A DNA stretch of 41,249 nucleotides, from assembly GCA_028706295.1 (NCBI GenBank), contig JAQWBQ010000029.1:1-41249 (forward strand), written 5' to 3'. Position numbers and translations under genes: made by a program. The stretch is from Bacteroidales bacterium. Its GTDB lineage: Bacteria; Bacteroidota; Bacteroidia; Bacteroidales; FEN-979. Each line of letters starts with the position of its first letter. Within the stretch, counting starts at the first letter, position 1. This document shows, in pieces, positions 34,431 to 41,249 of the stretch. The notes beneath the pieces are model-generated. The model searched no databases and was not told where the DNA came from. It saw only the letters and a list, made by a program, of their open reading frames with translations.

Positions 34431-35024
34431 TTGAAATCCGATTTTCTCGACTTCATCGGCAATGCCCGTAAAAGGCGAAACGAGAAATTCAGGAACCAAC
34501 TGTCCATTTTTGTTGTTTGCCTGATCCTGTCGATATTCATCTGGTCGCTGGTCAGGCTATCCAAGGATTACTATTACGCGGTCGACTTCCGGTTGAGTTA
34601 TACCAATGCTCCTCCCCACATGGAGTTGCGGGAGTTTTCCGATTCAACAATCCGGATCCGTTTCAGAATCCAGGGTTTCGAGTATTTTTCAGAGCAGTTG
34701 TTCCGGCAACGGGATCACAAATATGAAGTGAGCCTCCGGGATGTAAGGCTAAAGATATACGGTGATCACCCCAGGGGATATCTGATTACCAGTCAAGTCG
34801 GAAAAGAGATTATGTCGCAAACCAATTTCCCGGTCGATTTTTATTCCGTCTCTCCCGACACCCTCTTTTTTAACTTTGACCGCAATCCGGTCGACGGTCT
34901 GACCCCGGGATCCCCCGGTGAAAGCATGAAGCCAGGACAGAATGTCGATTCGTTAACAATCCGGGTCGACAGTACAGCGGTCCACGGCGAGCACGCCAAC
35001 CCTCCAACCGACAACAACCGATGA
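34431..35024 (+). CDS. YbbR-like domain protein (CdaR-like)
   Basis: 197 codons from TTG at 34431 (MKSDFLDFIGNARKRRNEKF); no nearer ATG keeps the basic N-terminus. A membrane anchor (LSIFVVCLILSIFIWSLVRLS, about 24-44) is followed by YbbR-like extracytoplasmic strands (YYYAVDFRLSYTNAPP, IRIRFRIQGFEYF). The family includes CdaR, a regulator of the cyclic di-AMP synthase CdaA in Firmicutes; no cdaA is present in this window, so that role is not claimed. The stop overlaps the coaE start in ATGA, which suggests coupled translation. Confidence 0.8.
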   Translation: MKSDFLDFIGNARKRRNEKFRNQLSIFVVCLILSIFIWSLVRLSKDYYYAVDFRLSYTNAPPHMELREFSDSTIRIRFRIQGFEYFSEQLFRQRDHKYEVSLRDVRLKIYGDHPRGYLITSQVGKEIMSQTNFPVDFYSVSPDTLFFNFDRNPVDGLTPGSPGESMKPGQNVDSLTIRVDSTAVHGEHANPPTDNNR

Positions 35025-35614
35025 TCCTGAGAGTCGGGCTCACCGGAAATATTGGCAGCGGAAAAAGCACTGTGGCCGGGATCTTCAAAGTGCTTGGCAT
35101 TCCCGTATTCCATGCCGATGAAGAGGCTAAAAAATGTTATAATGATCCAGAACTCCGCCGGGATCTTGTACACCAATTTGGCGAACGGATTCTGATCCCC
35201 GGCGGGGAGATCGATCGCAAGGCGCTTGCCGCCATTGTTTTCAATGATCCTGCCTCGCTCGAATACCTCAATACTGTTGTTCATCCCCTTGTCGGTAAAG
35301 CCTTCACGAGGTGGATGACGGTCCAGACACAGGCGCCGTACATCCTTCAGGAGGCGGCTATCATTTTTGAAAGTGGACTGGGAGGATCCTTCGACCGCAT
35401 CATCCATGTTTCCTGCCCAAAAGAAATTGCCATCAACCGCGTCATGAAAAGAGATGCAGCCGATGGCAATTCCGTTCTGAAAAGGATGCAGTTTCAGATC
35501 CCGGATGAGGAAAAAGCGCGCATGGCCGATTTCGTCATCCTCAATGACGGATCATCACTGGTGATCCCGCAGGTATGCTCGATACATGCGATGCTCTTAA
35601 AAATTGGCGCGTAA
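35021..35614 (+). CDS. coaE: Dephospho-CoA kinase
   Basis: 197 codons from ATG at 35021. The P-loop GNIGSGKSTVAGIF is followed by FHADEEAKKCY (CoA-binding acidic Asp), FGERILIPGGEIDRKALAAIVF and VVHPLVGKAF, all typical of CoaE, with a LID segment carrying KRDAADGNSVLKRM. It phosphorylates dephospho-CoA, the last step of CoA synthesis. It is the last gene of the DUF1573-yajC-ybbR row and overlaps ybbR by 4 nt. Its last 18 nt overlap the end of the convergent TonB-dependent receptor gene. Confidence 0.94.
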   Translation: MILRVGLTGNIGSGKSTVAGIFKVLGIPVFHADEEAKKCYNDPELRRDLVHQFGERILIPGGEIDRKALAAIVFNDPASLEYLNTVVHPLVGKAFTRWMTVQTQAPYILQEAAIIFESGLGGSFDRIIHVSCPKEIAINRVMKRDAADGNSVLKRMQFQIPDEEKARMADFVILNDGSSLVIPQVCSIHAMLLKIGA

Positions 35615-38017
35615 AGCTACGATGACGTTTCTTCCCGGGGCGCTGATCCCGGAAGCAAATTTCCGGTAGTGTTCATCCAGAATATTTTCCATTCCAAGTT
35701 CTACATTCAGGTAACGAATGATCTGATAGCTGAGCTTCAGGTTGAGGGTGTACCACGAAGGGGTGCCATAGGATGTCGCATATTGGGCATTATCCTCACC
35801 ACCTGGGCTGTATTGGCTCAATCGCTTCCAGCCGTTGTACATCACGTAAAAATCACCTTTAAACTTCTTCAGTTCCAGCCTGAATGAAGTCATCCCGTAA
35901 ACCGGTGGAATGTGATCAAGCGGGGCGCCGTCGGTCTCATCGTAACCCAGGGTATAGGTAAGATTGCTCACGATCGAAAAGGAGCGGGTCACCTGGGCCA
36001 GGATGCTTGCCTGTACTCCCCACACATAGGCTCTACCGGTATTGGTCGGGGCCAGGGTCTGGTACATCTCGTCGTCGATCATGATCGAGTCGGAACCGTT
36101 GTATGGCTTGGGTTCTATGACGATGGCATCACGAAGCCAGTTATAAAATGCGGTCCCTTCGAGCCGTACCTTACCGGCGATGGTCTTGGCTACCGAAAGT
36201 TCGAGATTATAGGAATACTCCGGTTTCAGGTCGGGATTAGGCATCACAACTGTCTGACCCGTCACAACATTCAGTTTGGTCAGATCATCAATATTGGGAG
36301 CGCGGAATCCGGTGGAGGCAACCAGCGAAAATTTCCAGTCATGCCCGGGAGCGGCGATAAATCCAAGATAACCGTTGACCGCAGCGTTCTTTTGAGAGAT
36401 CTCAGGATTAAAAGGAATCTTCATGATTTTCACCATGGTATCGGAATAGGCGGCATTCAGTGTGACATAATTGAAGCGAACACCCTGCGAAAACTCGAAG
36501 ACCGGGTTGATCTTCCATTGATTCGACAGGTAAGCCGAGAGATACATCATGTTGGCCTTTTGGTCGGGATAGCGTGTAGCACGGTCCTCTGTCTCGATTC
36601 CGGTCTTGATGTTTTCGTTGTAAGCCTTTGACCCGACATCATTGTAATTAAACTCAATCCCGTAACGGAGGTTGTCGGAAGCGCAAAGCCTTTTATCAAA
36701 GTCGGCATTTACGGAGATCACCCCGACGGATTCGAGGTTGTACTTCTTTTTGGATCCGCCGAAATCCCGTTGGATCCGGTCCTCGTTTGATCGCTGGTAC
36801 CCGAGAATCACCGTGGCATGATCGAAGATCACCCCGTTGAGGTTGTATTCAGCCTTCAGCGATCCGAAAAAACGCAATTGGGGCCCGTAGTACCATTCTG
36901 CATATTTCAGGACACCGGAGGAGTTGGTCTCGGTCAGCCGATCGTAACGCGGAATATCACTGGAATTCGAGTACTGGATATTCAGGATATAGCGACTGCG
37001 GGAACCCGGCTGGAACAATACTTTCCCGAGGAAATTGTACTGGCGGTATGCCGACTGTTTCTGGATCCAGGGCTTATCATTCACAAGCATCGAATCTTTC
37101 CCGTTGATGCGTTCTGCGTATGTGGGACGTTCACCCCAGGAACCGTAAGCAGGATTCCGGACCCTTCCTTCACGCAAGTCATCAAAATCGCTGTAGGAGA
37201 AATTGAGCAATACGGCCCATTTCCGCCAACCCAGGTTCAGGTTGATCCCTCCGGTCTTTTCGAGGTTCGCCGATGCAAAACGGGCCAGCAGGTTTCCATG
37301 GACTTCTGTTTTACCCTTTGTTGAAAGCTGTGGATCCTGAGTAATGAAGTTGATGACCCCTCCCAGTGCATCACTGCCGTAAAGGGTCGAACCTGGACCA
37401 TACAACACTTCTGTCGAAGAGAGTCCGAACGGATCGATCGTAATGGCGCTTTGCAGGTGGCCTGCCCGGTAAATTGCATTATTCATCCGGACCCCGTCGA
37501 CCACCAGCAAAACCTTGTTGGCTTCGAAACCGCGGAGTACCGGGCTCCCGCCGCCCATCTGGCTCGTCTGAACAAACACTTCACCGGTCTGTTCCAGCAT
37601 GATACCTGTGTTCTGGGGATTTTTAAAAGCGATGTCTTTCGCCTGGATCACTTCAATTTTATAAGGCAAATCCGATCGCTTTTCTTCCGTACGGTTACCT
37701 GATATCACAAACTCATCAAGTTTGATGATGTTTTCAACCAGGTAGATGACGTTGGATGCCGGCAACGCTGACTTTAGCAGAACCACCGGCTGAAACGCCA
37801 CATGGGTAACATAGAGGGAATCGCCCGGCGAGAAGGACGAAAGGTCGGCCTGACCTTGTTCGTTGGTGGTGACTGCAAGAGTCTTCATCCTGTTTGCGAT
37901 CACTACTCCTCCGATGGGCTGAAGGTCTGATTTATCAAGTACTTTGACCCGCTGTCCCCATGAGGTGGATCCCCAGATTAATAATATTGCAACAATCAAT
38001 AATCGATAAATTTTCAT
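35597..38017 (-). CDS. TonB-dependent outer-membrane receptor
   Basis: The frame is open from 38119, but ATG at 38017 (MKIYRLLIVAILLIWGSTSWGQ) gives a clean signal peptide and 806 residues. An N-terminal carboxypeptidase-regulatory-like domain (VKVLDKSDLQPIGGVVI) is followed by the plug (PYKIEVIQAKDIAFKNPQNT, GGGSPVLRGFEANKVLLVVD, GPGSTLYGSDALGGVINF) and a beta-barrel ending in the usual terminal Phe (VIVALRANF). The plug most resembles the haem/haemoglobin/transferrin receptor group, but the ligand cannot be fixed from sequence. A small membrane protein of a type often found beside TonB receptors is encoded upstream on the same strand. Confidence 0.88.
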   Translation of the reverse strand: MKIYRLLIVAILLIWGSTSWGQRVKVLDKSDLQPIGGVVIANRMKTLAVTTNEQGQADLSSFSPGDSLYVTHVAFQPVVLLKSALPASNVIYLVENIIKLDEFVISGNRTEEKRSDLPYKIEVIQAKDIAFKNPQNTGIMLEQTGEVFVQTSQMGGGSPVLRGFEANKVLLVVDGVRMNNAIYRAGHLQSAITIDPFGLSSTEVLYGPGSTLYGSDALGGVINFITQDPQLSTKGKTEVHGNLLARFASANLEKTGGINLNLGWRKWAVLLNFSYSDFDDLREGRVRNPAYGSWGERPTYAERINGKDSMLVNDKPWIQKQSAYRQYNFLGKVLFQPGSRSRYILNIQYSNSSDIPRYDRLTETNSSGVLKYAEWYYGPQLRFFGSLKAEYNLNGVIFDHATVILGYQRSNEDRIQRDFGGSKKKYNLESVGVISVNADFDKRLCASDNLRYGIEFNYNDVGSKAYNENIKTGIETEDRATRYPDQKANMMYLSAYLSNQWKINPVFEFSQGVRFNYVTLNAAYSDTMVKIMKIPFNPEISQKNAAVNGYLGFIAAPGHDWKFSLVASTGFRAPNIDDLTKLNVVTGQTVVMPNPDLKPEYSYNLELSVAKTIAGKVRLEGTAFYNWLRDAIVIEPKPYNGSDSIMIDDEMYQTLAPTNTGRAYVWGVQASILAQVTRSFSIVSNLTYTLGYDETDGAPLDHIPPVYGMTSFRLELKKFKGDFYVMYNGWKRLSQYSPGGEDNAQYATSYGTPSWYTLNLKLSYQIIRYLNVELGMENILDEHYRKFASGISAPGRNVIVALRANF

Positions 38018-38351
38018 ATTAAATAAATTTAAAATTAACGTGTAACTCTTTTTCACAGAATCTTCCCCCGGGATATTACCGTACCGGTTATACCGGACCT
38101 TAATAAAAACGCAAAGCACGCTCTATTTAGAAGCAGTTATTCCGGAAGAAACAGTATGTCTTTATTTGCAAACATGTTCCGATTCGGTATCAAAAGGACC
38201 GGTCGGGTAACATCAGGGCGCGGTAACAATCATGATCCGCGCTAAAAGCACGCTGAATTTTGGAATGATGTCGTTATGGCCCGGTTATTCGATGGAATGT
38301 ATTATCACCCGGATGGTCCAAAGGATGCAATTCTGCAATGCAGAACGAATC
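38018..38351. other. 334-nt intergenic region upstream of the TonB receptor
   Basis: I find no gene, RNA or word array here. A short CCGG-TTATA-CCGG dyad at 38084-38096 lies about 70 nt before the receptor start and might be an operator. The receptor promoter was not identified. Confidence 0.4.
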
Positions 38352-38849
38352 TTATGATGATTTCGGGGGCGGACTCCACACAGGAATGTAAATGGTTGTA
38401 AGGCTTATTTTGAATGATGGGAAAGTTGCCATTGGAGAAGGATCTCCGAAACGGGTCCCGCTGACTGCAACCGGTACTGCGATCTTGATGAGATGATCCT
38501 GAACAGACTGTATCATTTTGTCGTCCACCAGTTTCCGGAAACCGGCAGCCAACTGTTCTTCCTTCGTATCGTGGATGCAATAGAAAAAAACAGTCCCGTT
38601 CAGATGCTTTTTGTAAACTACATCATACAACTTGCCCCGGTATATGAATTCATCCTTTCCTTGACGCCTGAAACCGGGATCTTGTGATAATTCTTCCATC
38701 GAGATGACGGTCAGGGCAACCTTCTGATCCCGTGTAAGAAGTCCGATCTCCTTTTTGATTTTTGATTTTTTTATTTCAAAAAGCACCTGGTATCCCATGA
38801 TGTTAAACAGGAAAAAGAGCATCAGCACGATAGAAAGCAGTCGGTTCAA
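38352..38849 (-). CDS. Small exported protein of a Bacteroidota family often next to TonB receptors
   Basis: 165 codons from ATG at 38849. A membrane-spanning leader (LLSIVLMLFFLFNIMGYQVLF) is followed by a basic helix, a middle segment EFIYRGKLYDVVYKKHLNGTV, FFYCIHDTKEEQLAAGFRKLV, and a C-terminal end with PVWSPPPKSS. I have seen this layout (leader, RGKLYDVV-like strand, CI-D-KE motif, terminal SPPP) in unnamed Bacteroidota proteins beside TonB-dependent receptors, in some cases with metal-related genes, but know no proven function. The receptor lies 334 nt downstream on the same strand. A TAACTTTG promoter box precedes it. Confidence 0.6.
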   Translation of the reverse strand: MNRLLSIVLMLFFLFNIMGYQVLFEIKKSKIKKEIGLLTRDQKVALTVISMEELSQDPGFRRQGKDEFIYRGKLYDVVYKKHLNGTVFFYCIHDTKEEQLAAGFRKLVDDKMIQSVQDHLIKIAVPVAVSGTRFGDPSPMATFPSFKISLTTIYIPVWSPPPKSS

Positions 38850-38871
38850 GTCAGTGCGTCAATTGGATCGT

Positions 38872-38879
38872 CAAAGTTA
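38872..38879 (-). promoter_or_regulatory. Candidate -7 box TAACTTTG for the small exported protein
   Basis: An exact TAnnTTTG match on the minus strand 22 nt before the ATG at 38849. It is back to back with the mqnA promoter. Confidence 0.45.
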
Positions 38880-38920
38880 AAGAAAAATGAGTTATTACTG
38901 ATTTTTCAGCGCAGATCATT

Positions 38921-38928
38921 TAAATTTG
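38921..38928 (+). promoter_or_regulatory. Candidate -7 box TAAATTTG for mqnA
   Basis: An exact TAnnTTTG match 16 nt before the mqnA ATG, which implies a very short leader. There is no exact -33 TTG. Confidence 0.45.
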
Positions 38929-38944
38929 CAGCAGAACATACCCC

Positions 38945-39688
38945 ATGGAACCACTGAGAATTTCAGCCGTATCGTACCTGAATACTTTTCCATTTGTTTA
39001 TGGAATTCAAAGTTCTTCTTACCGTGATCATTTCCGGTTGCACCTTGATGTTCCCTCCTTGTGCGCAGAGCGGATGAAAAAGGGCGAAGCCGATGTTGCC
39101 CTGGTTCCGGCAGGCGCTTTACCCACGCTCGATGAATTCACCCTGGTACCCGGTTTTTGCATCGGCGCGGTGAAGGAAGTTAAAACCGTTCTCCTGCTCT
39201 CGCAGCATCCCCTGGATCAGATCCACACCATTTATCTTGACTTTGATTCCCGGACTTCCGTAGAGCTGGTAAAGATATTGGCCCGGCACCACTGGAACAT
39301 TCAACCGGATTATAAAAAATTAATTCCCGGCGAGGCCGCTGCTTTAGATCCGGATAAAACGTTGGTAGCGATTGGCGACAAGACCTTTACGCTCAGGCCA
39401 AAGTACCGCTATGTTTATGATCTTGCAACGGAATGGATAGATTTCACGGGTCTCCCGTTTGTTTTTGCCGTTTGGGTAGTACGACCGGAGGTTCCTACTG
39501 ATGCGCTTTTACCATTAACAGAAGCCCTGCGTTACGGGATTTCGAACATTCCAAAGTGCCTGGAACATTTCAGCGACCGTTTGCCTCGCGGGGTTGACTG
39601 CCGGTCGTACCTCGATGACAACATCTCTTATACGTTCGACAAAGATAAACGCCGGGGTATGGAAAAGTTTCTGCAGTTTCTTGTTTAG
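38945..39688 (+). CDS. mqnA: MqnA, chorismate dehydratase of the futalosine menaquinone pathway
   Basis: 247 codons from ATG at 38945. Family motifs are ISAVSYLNTFPFVYG at the N-terminus, the segment MKKGEADVALVPAGALPTL, YLDFDSRTSVELVKIL in the middle and DLATEWIDFTGLPFVFAVWV, which lines the substrate pocket of this periplasmic-binding-protein-like fold. MqnA converts chorismate to 3-enolpyruvylbenzoate, the first step of the futalosine route to menaquinone, so this organism probably uses that route instead of the MenF/MenD route. No other mqn gene is in the window. A terminator hairpin follows. Confidence 0.93.
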   Translation: MEPLRISAVSYLNTFPFVYGIQSSSYRDHFRLHLDVPSLCAERMKKGEADVALVPAGALPTLDEFTLVPGFCIGAVKEVKTVLLLSQHPLDQIHTIYLDFDSRTSVELVKILARHHWNIQPDYKKLIPGEAAALDPDKTLVAIGDKTFTLRPKYRYVYDLATEWIDFTGLPFVFAVWVVRPEVPTDALLPLTEALRYGISNIPKCLEHFSDRLPRGVDCRSYLDDNISYTFDKDKRRGMEKFLQFLV

Positions 39689-39701
39689 CCTCCTGCACCC
39701 G

Positions 39702-39729
39702 GACCCCGTCGGAGTGGGGTCTATTTCTT
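39702..39729 (+). terminator. Intrinsic terminator between convergent mqnA and yidC
   Basis: GACCCC (39702-39707) pairs with GGGGTC (39716-39721) around an 8-nt loop, followed by TATTTCTTT. It ends mqnA transcription; its right arm touches the yidC stop codon (39721-39723). Confidence 0.6.
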
Positions 39730-41249
39730 TACCGGGTATCCCCGTTGCTTTGCCATATCCTCGAGCCGTTTCTGGAAGCCTGACTTTTTAACCGGTTTTT
39801 TCCGGTTGGCTTCGATCTGGGCATGAAGTTTCTTTTCATCAATGGTAGCACGGATGATGTAGATCTGCGCAAAGGTCAAAAGGTTCGCCAGAAGGTAATA
39901 ATAACTGAGCCCCGAGGAGTAATCGTTGAACCAGAACAGGAACATCAGGGGCATGAGGTACATCATGGTTTTCATCCCGGGCATCTGTTGCTGGGTGCTT
40001 CCCATCATCTGGTCATTGATCTTGGTATAAAGGATACTCGAAATCGTCATCAGCAACGCAAAGAGGCTTACGTGATCGCCATAGTAAGGTATCGAAAATC
40101 CACCCGGGAACGTCCAGATGGAGTCGTACGACGAAAGATCGTGTGCCCAGAGGAAGGCCTGCTGGCGAAGCTCAATGGATGACGGAAAGAAGCGGAACAT
40201 GGCGATGAGGATCGGCATCTGTAAAAGCAACGGGATACAGCCGGCCATCGGATTGACGCCGGCTTTTTTGTACAGGTCCATGGTTGCCTGTTGCTTTTTC
40301 ATGGCATCTTCCTTTTTCGGAAATTTTTTGCTCAGTTCATCCATTTCGGGCTTTAACACCCGCATTTTCGCAGATGATTTATAGGTTTTGTAAGCGATCG
40401 GAAACAGGACGATTTTGAGCAGGATGGTCAGGATGAGGATGATGATCCCATAGTTCCAGCCGAAATTACCCAGGAAGGTGAACACCGGGATTACCGCATA
40501 GATGTTTATCCAGGCCATCAGGAAAAATCCCCATCCCAGCGGTATGATCTTCTCCATGTCGAGATGGTACTTTTTCAATCCATAAAACTTGTTAGGGCCA
40601 TAATAAACGGAAAGGGAGATATCTTTTTTCTCGGAGGGGACGAATGGGATGGCCAGTTCGGCGCTCATCGACTTCAGGTAAGACCGCGGCCCGGGCAGTG
40701 TGGCAACCCGCACCCCCGGATCCGTGAAGAAATCACCGGCAATGAGGGTGGTCGAGAAAAACTGTTGTTTGAAGGAGACCCATTTCAACCGCTCGTTTTT
40801 CATGACTTTTTCTTCATCCTTCGATTCTGAAAGGTAATCCACTTCATCGTCGAGGATCTTATAATAAACAGTGGTGTTCATCCGTTCCTGGCTCAGGCTG
40901 CGTTCCTGGCGCGACAAGTTTTCATTCCAGTTGAGGACCAGGAACTTGGTGGCCGGATCCACTACATCGGTCATGTTAACGAACCGGATTCGGTATCCCA
41001 GCATGTATTCATCCCCCCGGATGGTATAGATGTATTCGATATATTTTTCAGGATCGAAGGCGGAGTCGGATGCTGCCGCAAAGAGCCGCATCCCGAAACT
41101 GACCGAGTCTTTTCCCGTGGCCCGAAGCACCGGTTTGCCTGCTTCTTTTGCGTCAGGCCAGAAGGGTTGAAAATAGAGTTTCCCGGTGTTGATGATCCGG
41201 TTGTTCGAGAAGAATGAAAAACCAAACTGCAGGGAATCCTTTTGCACCA
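39721..41249 (-). CDS. yidC: YidC membrane protein insertase, N-terminus beyond window
   Basis: About 509 codons up to the right edge; the start lies outside. The N-terminal part is the periplasmic beta-rich domain (KPVLRATGKDSVSFGMRLF, YIYTIRGDEYMLGYRIRFV). The conserved insertase core follows: NYGIIILILTILLKIVLFPI, the cytoplasmic coiled loop KMRVLKPEMDELSKKFPKKE, KKAGVNPMAGCIPLLLQMPI and later membrane helices ending in YYYLLANLLTFAQIYIIR. A basic tail (KKPVKKSGFQKRLEDMAK) is typical of ribosome-binding YidC forms. It inserts inner-membrane proteins, alone or with Sec and YajC. Bacteroidota YidC is about 600 residues, so roughly 100 are missing here. Confidence 0.95.
   Translation of the reverse strand, partial: VQKDSLQFGFSFFSNNRIINTGKLYFQPFWPDAKEAGKPVLRATGKDSVSFGMRLFAAASDSAFDPEKYIEYIYTIRGDEYMLGYRIRFVNMTDVVDPATKFLVLNWNENLSRQERSLSQERMNTTVYYKILDDEVDYLSESKDEEKVMKNERLKWVSFKQQFFSTTLIAGDFFTDPGVRVATLPGPRSYLKSMSAELAIPFVPSEKKDISLSVYYGPNKFYGLKKYHLDMEKIIPLGWGFFLMAWINIYAVIPVFTFLGNFGWNYGIIILILTILLKIVLFPIAYKTYKSSAKMRVLKPEMDELSKKFPKKEDAMKKQQATMDLYKKAGVNPMAGCIPLLLQMPILIAMFRFFPSSIELRQQAFLWAHDLSSYDSIWTFPGGFSIPYYGDHVSLFALLMTISSILYTKINDQMMGSTQQQMPGMKTMMYLMPLMFLFWFNDYSSGLSYYYLLANLLTFAQIYIIRATIDEKKLHAQIEANRKKPVKKSGFQKRLEDMAKQRGYPVKK

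Noticed and set aside
35912-36631. 239-codon open frame on the plus strand inside the TonB receptor gene
   Set aside because: It is antisense to conserved plug and barrel sequence, has no recognisable domain and reads as a shadow frame.

Overview
This window is a gene-dense stretch of a chromosome from a member of the Bacteroidota, most likely an uncultured Bacteroidales-like lineage. The evidence is: a GldA-GldF-GldG cluster with a DUF4340 companion; a giant surface protein with a type IX secretion (T9SS) C-terminal domain; a FISUMP-domain secreted protein; a six-domain S1 protein with an acidic/Pro-rich N-terminal extension; the futalosine-route enzyme MqnA; and many starts preceded by the Bacteroidota -7 box TAnnTTTG rather than a Shine-Dalgarno sequence. 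No tRNA, rRNA, CRISPR, IS element or prophage was found.

Layout. 1-2.7 kb (minus): a GH2 beta-galactosidase-type enzyme cut by the window edge, a DUF3788 protein and a DUF1801 protein, followed by a ~72-codon relic of a restriction-modification DNA methylase. 3.1-9.3 kb (plus): a DUF1338/HglS-type metalloenzyme, an alpha/beta-hydrolase-TPR protein and a large FAD/Fe-S oxidoreductase of the YdiJ type. 9.3-11.1 kb (minus): a small coiled-coil membrane protein and a FISUMP protein. 11.5-16.0 kb (plus): gldA, gldF, gldG and DUF4340. 16.05-21.8 kb (minus): a 1922-residue PKD/GEVED/T9SS protein, divergent from an Fnr-like regulator with candidate Fe-S cysteines. 22.8-28.1 kb (minus): M3 peptidase, RNase Z and rpsA. 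28.3-32.9 kb: a YchF-like ATPase, an orphan LytTR response regulator, hydE and rlmD. 33-35.6 kb: aroK, divergent from a DUF1573-yajC-ybbR-coaE operon. 35.6-38.8 kb (minus): a TonB-dependent receptor and a small membrane protein. 38.9-41.2 kb: mqnA, convergent with a truncated yidC.

Functional links. DUF1338 enzymes of the HglS type make D-2-hydroxyglutarate, and YdiJ-type enzymes oxidise it; the two lie one gene apart here. rpsA and rnz are separated by 2 nt. YajC and YidC both belong to the membrane protein insertion machinery.

The most unusual signal is a dispersed family of 'word' arrays at twelve places. Short A/T-anchored words of 7 nt (sometimes 4, 8 or 12) are strung in register, different words being joined without losing the 7-nt phase. 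Nine arrays are intergenic; they abut and in several cases supply the stop or start codons of flanking genes. Three lie inside genes as in-frame insertions at expected loops (one in the hydrolase, two in the YdiJ-like enzyme). The same words recur among coding and non-coding copies. I know of no named element that matches. The nearest precedents in type are heptanucleotide STRR repeats of cyanobacteria and the in-frame Rickettsia palindromic elements.
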